From Aquirufa beregesia (lineage in GTDB: Bacteria; Bacteroidota; Bacteroidia; Cytophagales; Spirosomataceae): a DNA stretch of 64,000 nucleotides. Numbering within the stretch: the first letter of the stretch is position 1; each line of letters opens with the position of its first letter. The notes beneath the pieces were generated by a model. That model worked only from the letters and a program-made list of their open reading frames with translations, ran no database searches and was not told where the DNA came from. This document shows, piece by piece, positions 42,001-51,387 of this stretch. The translations under genes and the position numbers were made by a program. The DNA lies in the NCBI RefSeq assembly GCF_011090385.1, contig NZ_SEWW01000003.1, positions 186,001 to 250,000 of the forward strand, given 5' to 3'.

Positions 42001-42249
42001 GTTGAGGACGGAGATTACATCCGTTTCCAGAATATCTCTTTTGGATATAACATTCCTTCGAAATTCTCTTCTAAGCTAGGTATTAAGCGTGCGAAGTTGA
42101 CTCTTTCTGCTAATAACTTGTTGACATTCACTAAATACAAAGGTTTAGACCCAGGTGTAGGTGGTGCAGCCGATACTAGTTTTGGTATTGACGTAGGTAA
42201 CTATCCAGTTACTCGTTCATTCAACGCTGCTATCAACTTGTCATTTTAA
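39010..42249 (+). CDS. SusC/RagA-family TonB-dependent outer membrane transporter
   Basis: This 1079-residue protein has a 28-residue signal peptide, a carboxypeptidase-like regulatory domain (~32-108; SGKVVGTDSQGIPGVSILVKGTNTGT), a TonB-box region with EVIVTGY (~113), a plug (LQGRVAGVTLI, IRVRGFG, EPLYIVDGVP, VLKDAAAASIYGARAANGVI) and a 22-strand barrel ending in the aromatic NLSF. It imports glycan or peptide fragments captured by its SusD partner, powered by TonB. Codon choice is strongly biased (CGT, GGT, AAC, TAC), more than in neighbours, so the protein is probably very abundant. No glycosidase is next to it, so the substrate is unknown. Confidence 0.95.
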   Translation: MKHNYYQIFKSFLLLAIMVLGSFASFAQDRKVSGKVVGTDSQGIPGVSILVKGTNTGTTTDINGAFSVSVKSGNAVLSISAVGYKAKDVTVGSQASISVTLEEDVSQLSEVIVTGYSVTNKKESTAAASIVKAKDLQIAPSGNVEQQLQGRVAGVTLITNGQPGTNSIIRVRGFGAFGGNEPLYIVDGVPVGSTDFLSPDDIESTTVLKDAAAASIYGARAANGVIVYTTKRGTKGKKPLQITYDGLYGGTDPNVGGAPKMLTPQEQADWTHVAYRNNAAANGTAASYSHPQYGTSAQATLPTYLHFNGQNGVRGAVDMAAAQAAYAANPLTTFAIRPNVAGTNWYDEITRFGNTQRHSLGFSGGTDNGRFYIGLSAQEQQGILLENDFRRYSARFNSEFDLGKHVRIGENLQFTYRSVRGQAGGNGGLGIAGDESIILSAYRMPTVIPVRDDFGSFASTRAAGFNNPRNPVRSLMTNQINDQNYNANAVGNVYVEVEPIKDLIIKSSIGGQYNNSYFVNYNYKYLGDSEPEASDSFSEGSGYSFAWVFSNTASYKYQWRKHGIKALAGIESLNTGRGRGISGSGINPFSMDLDFVTLNAVQSPVVNSNLFSGVNFYSLFGKADYNFNEKYYVTAVVRRDGSSRFGSQNRYGIFPAFSAAWRVTSEEFMKDLPGITDLKIRGGWGEMGNSNNVDPANQYSLYAARRDISFYPIDGQSSGANEGYIRSRIGNPAAKWETSETTNIGIDATFLNGKWEVVFDLWRKDTRDLLFNVPLPAVVGPNASAPSVNVAKMRNQGIDFQVINRGNITNELKYELTFNNSFLKNEIIAFAPGIGNLTGGGFRGITPVRMEVGRSLSSFYGYKVLGYFNTAAEVTSAPSQSGAGVGRFRYADMNGDGKITPDDRTYLGSPVPTYTGGINVGLTYRAFELNMYVYASAGNKIWNQSKWFTDFHGSFEGSGKGERAKQSWTPALGNNALAPIWESASNISTNGAENSWYVEDGDYIRFQNISFGYNIPSKFSSKLGIKRAKLTLSANNLLTFTKYKGLDPGVGGAADTSFGIDVGNYPVTRSFNAAINLSF

Positions 42250-42279
42250 TCCGCGAAAGCCAATTTAAATTAAAATAAA

Positions 42280-44037
42280 ATGAAAAAATATCATATTTTA
42301 AAACGATTAGCCTTAGTAAGTGCATCTGCATTTACCTTGACATTCGCTTGTAAAGATCAGTTTTTAGAAGTTTTGCCTACAGGTTCGTTAGCTCAGGCGC
42401 AATTGACTTCTAAGGCTGGTGTTGAGGGTACTTTGATTGGAGCTTATTCTGCTTTAGCAGCAAAAAACTTTACTCAGGTAGCTGCTTCTAACAACTGGCT
42501 TTGGGGTTCCATCCTAGGTGGAGAGAACAACAAAGGAACGGATGCGGGTGACTTTTCATCTATTAACCCGATGCAACGTTATGAGTCTTCTCCTGTATCA
42601 GGAGATATTAATGGTACTTGGCAAGCAAAATACGAAGGTATTGCACGTGCTAATGCAACCATTAATCTAGCTAATGAGTCAAAAGCTCTTTCTGCTGCTG
42701 AGAAAACTCGTATCATTGCTGAAGCTCGTTTCTTACGTGCTCACTTTTACTTTGAGTTGAAGCGTTTATTCAACTCTGTTCCATACGTTGATGAGACGAT
42801 GGATTATGGTAAAGGAATTGAGAAAGTAGGTAATTCACCTGATATCTGGGGTAAAATTGATGCAGATTTCAAATTTGCTTATGACAATTTGCCTGAGACT
42901 CACTCTTCAGCGGGTCGTGCAAATAAATGGGCAGCTGGTGCTTACTTAGGTAAGTCTTTGTTGTACCAAGGAAAATTTGCAGAGGCTAAAGCTCTGTTCA
43001 CAACGGTAATTGCTAGTGGTAAAACTACCAATGGTAAGAAATACGGCTTGGTTCCAAGATTCCAAGATGTATTCAATGCAGCGAATGATAATAACGAAGA
43101 GGCAATATTTGCCATTCAGTCATCTATGAATTCAGGTAGTGTAACGAACGCGAATGCATTCGACGTATTGAACTATCCATACAATACAGGTACTGATGGT
43201 CCAGGTAACTGCTGCGGATTCTTCCAACCTTCATTTTCTTTAGCGAATGCTTACCGTACCAAAGATGGTTTGCCATTATTGACTGAGACGAATGGAGCTC
43301 CAGCTTACAATGCAGCTGAAAATGCGGTGAAGCATGACTACAAGTTAGCTTCTAGTGAGTCATTTACTGAAGATAACGGTCCTTTGGATCCACGTATTGA
43401 CCACACAATTGGTCGTCGTGGTATTCAATACTTAGACTGGATCGAGCACCCTGGTAAAAACTGGATTCGTGACCAAACTTATGCAGGTCCATATTCTCCT
43501 AAGAAATATGTTTACTACAAAACTCAGGAAAATACATTGACTGATGGTTCTGGTTGGACACGTGGTTATGCAACCCTTAACTACAATATCATCCGTTTTT
43601 CTGATGTATTGTTAATGGCTGCTGAGGCTGAAATCAAAGGTGGTGGAAGTTTAGCTACTGCGTTAGGTTATATCAACCAAGTACGTAACCGCGCAGCTAA
43701 TCCATCTAGCTTTGTTAAAAATGCTAAGACAGGTGAGTTAGAAGCGAACTATGTGATCGCTCCTTATACTGCATTTGCTAACGCAGATGAAGCTATGAAA
43801 GCGCTTAAAATGGAGCGTATGTTGGAGTTAGCTACAGAAGGTCACCGTTTCTTCGACTTAGTTCGTTGGGGTGATGCAAGCAAAGTATTAAATACATACC
43901 TTTCTTATGAAGGTGGTATTTTGGTTACGATGTTTGGTGGGGCTAAATTCACTACAGGTAAGGAATATCTTCCTATTCCACAAGCTCAAATTGATATCCA
44001 AGGAACTTCTATCTTGAAGCAAAACCCTGGTTATTAA
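42280..44037 (+). CDS. SusD/RagB-family nutrient-binding lipoprotein
   Basis: The 585-residue protein has a lipoprotein signal peptide with the lipobox Cys at residue 24 (TLTFAC), then the helical TPR-like SusD fold (IRANATINLANESKALSAAEKTRIIAEARFLRAHFYFELKR is the classic block) and the C-terminal RagB domain (LMAAEAEIKGGG, MERMLELATEGHRFFDLVRWG). It sits on the cell surface as the lid of the SusC barrel. It follows susC by 30 bp and shares its biased codon use. A strong terminator follows. Confidence 0.95.
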   Translation: MKKYHILKRLALVSASAFTLTFACKDQFLEVLPTGSLAQAQLTSKAGVEGTLIGAYSALAAKNFTQVAASNNWLWGSILGGENNKGTDAGDFSSINPMQRYESSPVSGDINGTWQAKYEGIARANATINLANESKALSAAEKTRIIAEARFLRAHFYFELKRLFNSVPYVDETMDYGKGIEKVGNSPDIWGKIDADFKFAYDNLPETHSSAGRANKWAAGAYLGKSLLYQGKFAEAKALFTTVIASGKTTNGKKYGLVPRFQDVFNAANDNNEEAIFAIQSSMNSGSVTNANAFDVLNYPYNTGTDGPGNCCGFFQPSFSLANAYRTKDGLPLLTETNGAPAYNAAENAVKHDYKLASSESFTEDNGPLDPRIDHTIGRRGIQYLDWIEHPGKNWIRDQTYAGPYSPKKYVYYKTQENTLTDGSGWTRGYATLNYNIIRFSDVLLMAAEAEIKGGGSLATALGYINQVRNRAANPSSFVKNAKTGELEANYVIAPYTAFANADEAMKALKMERMLELATEGHRFFDLVRWGDASKVLNTYLSYEGGILVTMFGGAKFTTGKEYLPIPQAQIDIQGTSILKQNPGY

Positions 44038-44057
44038 TCATTCGATTTAAATTCTTG

Positions 44058-44087
44058 AAAAGGTGGGAACTTGTTCCCACCTTTTTT
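44058..44087 (+). terminator. terminator of the susC-susD operon
   Basis: AAAAGGTGGGAA pairs with TTCCCACCTTTT around a CTTG loop, followed by Ts and TTTAATTTT. It separates susCD from the VCBS lipoprotein gene, which may be read only by leakage or its own promoter. Confidence 0.9.
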
Positions 44088-44110
44088 AATTTTAGCCTAG
44101 CAATTATACA

Positions 44111-47100
44111 ATGATGAATACACGCCAACTACTTTATTTTAGTCTACTTTTCTTCGGGATTATTTCTTGTAAAAGTAAAACGACCTTTGAACTACTGCCT
44201 AGTGATCAAACAGGCATTCATTTTTCCAATCAAATTGTCGAAAACGACACCTTGAGCATATTGAAGTATGAATACCTTTATAATGGTAGTGGGGTTGGAA
44301 TGGGGGATTTTAATAATGATGGTTTATTGGATTTGTTCTTTTCGGGCAATCAAGCCAATGGAACTTTGTATCTCAATAAAGGAGAAATGAAGTTTGAAGA
44401 TGTATCTAAAAAAGCTGGAATAGATACCAAGAACCGCTGGTGTGCCGGTGTTAGTGTGGTCGATATCAATGGAGATGGATTGCTGGATGTGTATGTTTCA
44501 GTGACCTTAAAAAATGCTGATAAAGACCGAGAGAATCTGTTGTTCGTCAACCAAGGTATCAAAGATGGGATTCCTACGTTTAAGGAAATGGCCGTAGCAT
44601 ATGGTATCAATGATTCTGGACATAGTCAGCATGCTGCATTTTTTGATTATGATAAAGATGGGGACCTAGATTTGTATGTTTTAACAGATAAAATCACGGA
44701 GTTTCCTTCACTTTTCCGTCCTAAAGTCAATGATGGTTCTTACCCCAATACCGATCGCTTGTACCGAAATGATTGGTCACAAACCTTAAACCATCCTGTA
44801 TTTACCAATGTATCCAAAGAAGCGGGAATCACCTTAGAGGGTTTTGGTTTAGGAATCAATATCTGTGATATCAATCAAGATAATTGGCCAGATATTTATG
44901 TGACCAATGATTATGTGTCGGATGATATCTTATACATCAATAATCAAAATGGAACCTTTACAGATCAATCCAAGGCTTATTTTAAACATACCAGTTTAAG
45001 TGCCATGGGAAATGATGTGGCCGATATCAATAATGATGGTTTGGCAGATATAGTCGCCTTAGATATGCTTCCTAAAAGTAACGATCGTAAAAAGCAATTA
45101 GCCCCAGGAAATCACTACCAAACTTATTTGAACAGTGATACCTATGGATATACGTACCAATATATGCGTAATACCTTGCAGCTGAATGCAGGCAAGCAAG
45201 CAAATGGCCAACCCTATCCTTTCCAAGAAATTGGTTTGATGGCTGGAGTTGCCGAGACAGAATGGAGCTGGTGTCCTTCCTTAGCTGATTTTGATAATGA
45301 TGGTTATCGTGATTTATTGATTACCAATGGATTTCCTAAAGATGTTACGGACCGTGATTTTATGTCGTATCAGGCGGAGTCAAAACGTTTGACATCTGAA
45401 GCGATCATGTTAGAAAAATTACCTGTCATCAAAATCAATAACTATGCCTTTAAAAACATGGGGGGCTTGAAGTTTGATGATGTGAGTGCCAACTGGGGAA
45501 TTAATGTAGCCTCTTTTTCCAATGGAGCGGTATATGGTGACTTGGATAATGATGGGGATTTGGATTATGTAGTCAATAATATCAATGATGAGGCTTTTGT
45601 CTATAAAAACAATACCGTTGACCAAGAAAAAGAGAAATCACAGTTTTTACGTGTAAAGTTTGAAGGGAAAGGTAAAAATGTGTTGGGAATAGGGGCAAAA
45701 ATTGAAGGTGTTTTTGCGGATGGTTCTCGCTTCTATTACGAAAATACTCCTTATCGTGGATATTTATCCAGTGTGGAAACTGTTGCCCATATTGGTTTAG
45801 GGTCTAAATTAGCCATTAAAGAAATGCGCATTTTTTGGCCAAATGATTCTATGCAAGTGATTAAAAATCCAGGGAAGAATAAAGTAATGACGGTGAAAAT
45901 AGGGGATGCTAAATTACCTATTCAACCTATGTTTGAGCAAGAAAAACCTCTTTTAGAAGATATTAGTGGAAGTCTACAAGTCACAGACGTTCATAAAGAA
46001 TATGATTTTGTGGATTTCAATTTCCAAATATTGACTCCTTTTAAATTATCTCAATTAGGACCAGGTTGTTCGGTAGGAGACATCAATGGAGATGGATTAG
46101 AAGACTTTTTTGTCGGTGGGGCGAAGTTCTATTCTGGCCTTTTCTATGTACAGCAAGCCAGTGGCAAATTTGTTTCGAAGCCATTGGACGGGGCGTTAGA
46201 ACAACCTAAAAAGATGGGAGAGGATTTAGGTTCGTTATTAGCTGATTTTGATAAAGATGGGGACCTAGACTTATACATTACTCGGGGAGGAACGGAAGAT
46301 AAAGCCAATTCACCAAGTTTTCAGGATGTTCTTTATAAAAATGATGGCAAGGGGAATTTTATCTTGGATGCAGCAGCATTGCCCGTTTTCTTAGAGAGTA
46401 ATTCCGCAGTTAGATCCATCGATTTTGATCGTGATGGGGACTTGGATCTATTTGTAAGTGGTAGAAATGTGCCATTTGAGTACCCTAAAGGAACTGTTTC
46501 ACGATTATTACGTAATGATTCTAAGCTAGGGCAAATTAAATTTAGTGATCAAACGGCTCAGTGGGCTCCCGAACTATTGCAAGAATCCTTGATTTGCGAT
46601 GCCATTTGGACTGATGTGAATCAAGATGGTTGGGTGGATTTGGTCTTAGCAGGGGAATATGTACCTATTCAGGTATTTGAAAACCAGAAGGCTAAATTGA
46701 AAAAACTGGATGAGACTGGACTGGAAAAATATACGGGCTTGTGGGCTTCAATTACTAGTGCCGATTTTGACCAAGATGGTGATATGGATTTTATTGCAGG
46801 TAATATGGGTAAAAACACCATTTTACGAGCTTCTAGTAAACAGCCGGTGGAAATAGTACATGGTGATTTAGATGGAAATGGATTATATGATATATTCCCT
46901 TTTGTGTATTTCCAAAGCCCCAAAGGCTTATATGAGTCTTATCCTTTGTTTGGTAAAGATGATACGCATAAGCAATTGAATGCCACTCGTGCCCGCTACG
47001 TGTATTATAATGACTTTGGTAAAGCCAAGCAAGAAGACCTATTTACCGATGCAGAAAAGAAGAAATCATCTAAAGTATCCTTTACAGAAAACGCCTCTGT

Positions 47101-47605
47101 TTATATAGAAAATGTAGGAAAAGGAAAGTTTGTGGTGCATGAATTACCTGCTATGGCACAGGTTTCTGCATTGAATGGAATGCAAGTGATTGACATTAAC
47201 CAAGATGGCTATCTAGACGTATTGTTTGTGGGAAATAATTTTGGGAATGAGGTTTCTACCGGGAGATACGATGCGTTTAATGGCGGTGTGTTATTGGGGG
47301 ATGGTAAAGGGAAATTCAGATACCAGCCAAATTCAGGTCTATTTGTACCTAGTGATGCTAAATCATTGGTTAGTATTCAGTTAGGAAAGGATCAATTAGG
47401 GTTTATAGCCATGCAAAATAGAGGGGCTATGCACCTGTTTAAACCTGTTAAAAGCTTTGTTCCATTAGCTAAAGCAGGGAAAGATTATACTTACCAATTC
47501 ATGGGTAAGAAACAAAAAGTAAACTGGAATTATGGCTCTTCCTACTTAAGTCAAAGTGCTCTGGCTCAAGGTTTTGTGCCGAAAGGCGCTAGTTTAACGA
47601 ATTAA
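44111..47605 (+). CDS. FG-GAP/VCBS-repeat lipoprotein with ASPIC/UnbV domain
   Basis: This 1164-residue protein starts with a lipoprotein signal peptide (Cys20 in FFGIISC). It holds many FG-GAP/VCBS calcium-binding blades with D-x-N/D-x-D-G motifs (DFNNDGLLDLFF, DINGDGLLDVYV, DYDKDGDLDLYV) that form one or two beta-propellers. An ASPIC/UnbV domain lies near residues 515-600 (VLGIGAKIEGVFADG, GYLSSVETVAHIGLG). Such proteins are common next to SusC/SusD pairs in aquatic Bacteroidota and are thought to be surface glycan- or matrix-binding; no enzyme motif is seen. The 3' end overlaps the convergent cytochrome/VCBS gene by 12 bp. Confidence 0.88.
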   Translation: MMNTRQLLYFSLLFFGIISCKSKTTFELLPSDQTGIHFSNQIVENDTLSILKYEYLYNGSGVGMGDFNNDGLLDLFFSGNQANGTLYLNKGEMKFEDVSKKAGIDTKNRWCAGVSVVDINGDGLLDVYVSVTLKNADKDRENLLFVNQGIKDGIPTFKEMAVAYGINDSGHSQHAAFFDYDKDGDLDLYVLTDKITEFPSLFRPKVNDGSYPNTDRLYRNDWSQTLNHPVFTNVSKEAGITLEGFGLGINICDINQDNWPDIYVTNDYVSDDILYINNQNGTFTDQSKAYFKHTSLSAMGNDVADINNDGLADIVALDMLPKSNDRKKQLAPGNHYQTYLNSDTYGYTYQYMRNTLQLNAGKQANGQPYPFQEIGLMAGVAETEWSWCPSLADFDNDGYRDLLITNGFPKDVTDRDFMSYQAESKRLTSEAIMLEKLPVIKINNYAFKNMGGLKFDDVSANWGINVASFSNGAVYGDLDNDGDLDYVVNNINDEAFVYKNNTVDQEKEKSQFLRVKFEGKGKNVLGIGAKIEGVFADGSRFYYENTPYRGYLSSVETVAHIGLGSKLAIKEMRIFWPNDSMQVIKNPGKNKVMTVKIGDAKLPIQPMFEQEKPLLEDISGSLQVTDVHKEYDFVDFNFQILTPFKLSQLGPGCSVGDINGDGLEDFFVGGAKFYSGLFYVQQASGKFVSKPLDGALEQPKKMGEDLGSLLADFDKDGDLDLYITRGGTEDKANSPSFQDVLYKNDGKGNFILDAAALPVFLESNSAVRSIDFDRDGDLDLFVSGRNVPFEYPKGTVSRLLRNDSKLGQIKFSDQTAQWAPELLQESLICDAIWTDVNQDGWVDLVLAGEYVPIQVFENQKAKLKKLDETGLEKYTGLWASITSADFDQDGDMDFIAGNMGKNTILRASSKQPVEIVHGDLDGNGLYDIFPFVYFQSPKGLYESYPLFGKDDTHKQLNATRARYVYYNDFGKAKQEDLFTDAEKKKSSKVSFTENASVYIENVGKGKFVVHELPAMAQVSALNGMQVIDINQDGYLDVLFVGNNFGNEVSTGRYDAFNGGVLLGDGKGKFRYQPNSGLFVPSDAKSLVSIQLGKDQLGFIAMQNRGAMHLFKPVKSFVPLAKAGKDYTYQFMGKKQKVNWNYGSSYLSQSALAQGFVPKGASLTN

Positions 47606-49072
47606 ATTCTTGAAATAGGTCAGTTGAAGTCCAGGAGTCAATTTGGTTCCTGGTTTCACTGCTCCAAATTGGTAGTTGCCTAAAATGATATCGATGTCTC
47701 CATCTTTATCGATATCGCCAGCATCCATGCAAATGTAATGCCCACCATCTCCGATATTTAAATTACTAACCTGGAAAGTCATATTTCCTTGGTTTTGAAA
47801 ATATAGAAAGTTCTCATTACGTCCTTGATCGTTTTCAGCAAAAAAGGCAATCATCGCTAAATCTACATCGCCATCTTGGTCAAAATCCCTAGCTACTGTT
47901 TTGGATGCACCATATGAGGGATAAAAATAGCCCTCTTTAAAGTTATTTCTTCCGTCATTTAGGTACACATGGACTCCATGAAATGCTTTTTTGGAGCGGG
48001 AGTAATCGGCATTATCTCCGTTGGAAACGATGATGTCATCATGCCCATCTTTATTTATGTCGGCCACTTCCATATAACTGCTACCAAAAACCGAGTCAAA
48101 TTGTAATAAGGGTTTTTCGACAAAAATACCTTGACCTTTATTGATGAATAGCGAAACTCCCTCACGAGATTGGGCCATTAATACCAATAAATCAGGTTTT
48201 CCGTCACCGGTATAATCTTTAATCACGACATTACGTGCTCCTGCTTGGGCTTTTAATACATGTCGACTTTTATTTTTCCCATCAATCCAGGTTAATTGAC
48301 CTCGTTCAAAGCCATATTCGCAGATCACAAAATCTTGTATGCCATCGCTGTTAAAATCACTGATTTGTATATCTACGGGTCTTTTGAGAGAATCAACCAT
48401 AGCCTCCATTTTACCTTGAGGATTGATTCCGTACATTTTTCCAATTTTCTCATCGTTGGGGTACATTTTGCCAATAGCCAGTAGGTAAGGCTTGCCCGAT
48501 AATATTTGAGTTAATGCCACTGGGCTTTGGGTTTCAATGGTCTTTTTTACCTGCTTGTTGGCATCCAAAACCCATAAAGTACGGTTACGGGTTCCTGCCC
48601 AAACTTCTGGTTTGTCGGGATGAATTCGAAGGGAAATAACAACACCTAGCTGATCAGTTTTAGAAATATAGGATTCCTCTTTAAAATGCAACGTGGAAGT
48701 GCTGATGGGACTTCTTTGCTTTTGAGGAAGAGGTTTTTCAGGGGCATTCTTGACATAATAATCCACAATGGATTGCCAATCTTTTTCGCTGATTTTAGGG
48801 TCTAGCGGGTAGATGTCCATTTGCAAAGCACTTTGATATTGCTCTTCGGATATTCGAGTCATTAATTGAAAACGGTCACCAATACCTAGACGGTATCCCA
48901 TTTCTGGTAAAACACCCTCTTTCCAGGTCTTTTTATCGAGTAAGGAAGGGTCAGGAAATTTATGGCAAGAGGAACAGGTCTCTTTGGCAAGAGCTTCACT
49001 TTTTTCTTCAGCACTTTGTCGACAAGCAGTAAATACAGTTGATAAAATGAATAGGGAGGCAATTAATCGCAT
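47594..49072 (-). CDS. VCBS-repeat lipoprotein with N-terminal cytochrome c motif
   Basis: The ATG at 49072 gives a protein of 492 residues with a lipobox at Cys17 (STVFTAC); an ATG at 49084 is also possible, inside the end of pbp1A. A single heme motif CSSCH follows soon after the lipid anchor (~residue 32), and the rest is a beta-propeller of FG-GAP repeats (ISDFNSDGIQDFVI, IKDYTGDGKPDLLV, ADINKDGHDDIIVS, DIDKDGDIDIIL). It would be a surface or periplasmic electron-carrying or binding protein. It starts 1 bp after pbp1A ends, so it is probably cotranscribed with it. Confidence 0.85.
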   Translation of the reverse strand: MRLIASLFILSTVFTACRQSAEEKSEALAKETCSSCHKFPDPSLLDKKTWKEGVLPEMGYRLGIGDRFQLMTRISEEQYQSALQMDIYPLDPKISEKDWQSIVDYYVKNAPEKPLPQKQRSPISTSTLHFKEESYISKTDQLGVVISLRIHPDKPEVWAGTRNRTLWVLDANKQVKKTIETQSPVALTQILSGKPYLLAIGKMYPNDEKIGKMYGINPQGKMEAMVDSLKRPVDIQISDFNSDGIQDFVICEYGFERGQLTWIDGKNKSRHVLKAQAGARNVVIKDYTGDGKPDLLVLMAQSREGVSLFINKGQGIFVEKPLLQFDSVFGSSYMEVADINKDGHDDIIVSNGDNADYSRSKKAFHGVHVYLNDGRNNFKEGYFYPSYGASKTVARDFDQDGDVDLAMIAFFAENDQGRNENFLYFQNQGNMTFQVSNLNIGDGGHYICMDAGDIDKDGDIDIILGNYQFGAVKPGTKLTPGLQLTYFKNLIR

Positions 49073-49073
49073 G

Positions 49074-51386
49074 TTATTGAACATTGGTATTTTGAACGGC
49101 CGTAGAATCGATGCCCACTTTTCCACTACAAGAGAAATCGAACACAAATTTTTCGGGCTTTAGGAAAGGCATTTTTCGATACCCTTCAATGGCTAGTGAT
49201 TGATCAGAATAAACTTTTTCCATGAACTTGGCATAGGCTGGCATGGCCATTTTGGCACCTTGACCTAGGGCTAATGATCTAAAGTGGATACTTCGGTCAT
49301 CTCCACCCACCCAAACTCCAGCCACTAGTTTCTGGGTTACGCCCATAAACCAGCCATCGGAGTAGTTGGACGTAGTACCTGTTTTTGCTCCAATTTCATT
49401 GCCTGCAACAATAGAAGTTCTTTTTAATCCTTCCGCGGTGCCACCAGGTTCCTGAACCGCACCTTGTAACATGTAGGTCATCAGGTAGGCAGTTTCTGGT
49501 TTAATGGCCGCTTTGGCAGTTGGAGAGAATTCGCGTAGCACATTGCCGACCTTATCCGTAATTTTCAAGATTAAAATGGGCTCAATTCGCTCGCCTGCGT
49601 TAGCGAAAGTACCATAGGCAGACACTTGCTCAAAGACAGATACTTCAGAGGCTCCTAGGCAAAGGGATGGGCCTTCATACAAGGGACTCGTTATCCCAGC
49701 TTTATGGGCAAATTCAGCAATTTTCTGAGGCCCCATTTCTTTCATTAATTTGGCTGAAATCGTATTGATGGATAAGGCCATCGCTCTTCTTAATTTGAGC
49801 TTTTCATAGCTATATTTTCCATCGGAGTTTTGAGGTGTCCACGTTCCATTGGTGAGTCCATCTTCTTCTCCAAAAGTCACCGGTTCATCGATCAATTCAT
49901 CGCAAGGAGTAGCTATCTCATTTTCTATGGCTGCCCCATAGACAAAGGGTTTGAAGGTAGATCCAGGCTGTCTTTTACTTTGGGTAATGTGGTCAAATTT
50001 AAAGTACTTATAATTAATGCCCCCAATCCAAGCCTTCACGTGTCCGTTGGTTGGGTCCATGGCCATAAAACCACAATTCAAAATTCGCTTGTAGTAATTT
50101 AAGGAATCCATGGAACTCATGGTGGTGTCAATATCTCCCTGGTAAGAGAAGACAGTCATTTTCACCTTTCTATTCAATTCTTCCCAAACTTTGAATTCAT
50201 CATTATTGTAAGCAGCCATCAATTCACGGTATCGGTCGGTGCGTTTCATGGCATCTCTCAGGAAGCCTTTAATTTCCTTCATTTCTTCATTCACCCAAGG
50301 GTTTCTTCCTTTCCAATGTGAATAGAACAAGCTTTGCTCCGCCTTCATATGCTCTCGAATGGATTCATCTGCATATTTTTGCATGCGGGAATCGATGCTC
50401 GTATAAATGCGTAATCCCGAAGTATACAGGTTGATTTGTTGGTCTTCCGGACGATCGGCATTGATTTCTTTGATGACAGATAAAATCTGTTTTCGGATAC
50501 TTTCTCTGAAATAAGGAGCGGCTCCTGTATTTTGATTTTCTACTTTAAACTTTAGGTTCAAAGGACCTTCCATCATGCTACGAGCGTCATCTTCCTGTAC
50601 ATAATCGTATTTAGCCAATTGACCTAAAACTACATTTCGTCTTTCTAAGGTCTTTTCAGGTCTGATCCTCGGATCATACAGTGAAGGATTTTGTAATAAA
50701 CCAATTAAAGTAGCGGCTTCGGGTAAGGATACCGTTTTTACATCTTTTTGGAAATATGTCCGACAAGCCACTTGAATGCCATAGGCATTATTACCAAAAC
50801 TCACTTCGTTGAGGTACATGGCCATGATTTCCTGTTTGGTATAGCGTCTTTCTAATTTGATGGCCAATATCCATTCCTTGATTTTGGCAATGGCCGTTTT
50901 TAAACCACCAATTTTCATGAGTAAACCCATGTAAAGTGGATCGTCTTCCCCAAACTCCACTGACCGAGTATGAAATAAATTTTTAGCTAATTGCTGAGAA
51001 ATGGTACTTCCTCCACCAGATGTTCCAAAACTTAAAACCACCCGCATCATAGAACGCATATCAATACCCGAGTGTGTGGTAAATCGTGCGTCTTCTGTGG
51101 CCATTAAGGTATTGATAATGGTGGGAGAGAGGTCTTCAAACTCCACGGGATTCCGGTTTTCTCTAAAGTATTTGCCTATTTCCTGACCATCTTCTGAAAT
51201 CAATAGGGATGCTTCCTGACTTTTGGGGTTTTCTAGTTCATACAGACTAGGCATTCCGCCAAATAGCCAAAGGAAATTAAAGTTGACAGCCGTGATAAAC
51301 AGGACAGCAAACAGCGTTGTGCCCAATAGAAATTTATACGTAAATCGAATCAGTTTTAGATATTTTCCCTCTTCAAATTCGAACAT
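49074..51386 (-). CDS. mrcA: penicillin-binding protein 1A, bifunctional
   Basis: The 770-residue protein has an N-terminal membrane helix (~14-34), a GT51 glycosyltransferase domain (~60-240; TLMATEDARFTTHSGID, GGGSTISQQLAKN, LERRYTKQEIMAMYLNEVSFGNNAYGI) and a transpeptidase domain with SxxK in RQPGSTFKPFVYG, SxN in LSINTISAKLM and KTG in IGAKTGTTSNYSDGWF. It polymerises and crosslinks peptidoglycan. It starts 2 bp after the sprE stop, implying coexpression with a T9SS/gliding component. Confidence 0.96.
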   Translation of the reverse strand: MFEFEEGKYLKLIRFTYKFLLGTTLFAVLFITAVNFNFLWLFGGMPSLYELENPKSQEASLLISEDGQEIGKYFRENRNPVEFEDLSPTIINTLMATEDARFTTHSGIDMRSMMRVVLSFGTSGGGSTISQQLAKNLFHTRSVEFGEDDPLYMGLLMKIGGLKTAIAKIKEWILAIKLERRYTKQEIMAMYLNEVSFGNNAYGIQVACRTYFQKDVKTVSLPEAATLIGLLQNPSLYDPRIRPEKTLERRNVVLGQLAKYDYVQEDDARSMMEGPLNLKFKVENQNTGAAPYFRESIRKQILSVIKEINADRPEDQQINLYTSGLRIYTSIDSRMQKYADESIREHMKAEQSLFYSHWKGRNPWVNEEMKEIKGFLRDAMKRTDRYRELMAAYNNDEFKVWEELNRKVKMTVFSYQGDIDTTMSSMDSLNYYKRILNCGFMAMDPTNGHVKAWIGGINYKYFKFDHITQSKRQPGSTFKPFVYGAAIENEIATPCDELIDEPVTFGEEDGLTNGTWTPQNSDGKYSYEKLKLRRAMALSINTISAKLMKEMGPQKIAEFAHKAGITSPLYEGPSLCLGASEVSVFEQVSAYGTFANAGERIEPILILKITDKVGNVLREFSPTAKAAIKPETAYLMTYMLQGAVQEPGGTAEGLKRTSIVAGNEIGAKTGTTSNYSDGWFMGVTQKLVAGVWVGGDDRSIHFRSLALGQGAKMAMPAYAKFMEKVYSDQSLAIEGYRKMPFLKPEKFVFDFSCSGKVGIDSTAVQNTNVQ

Positions 51387-51387
51387 G

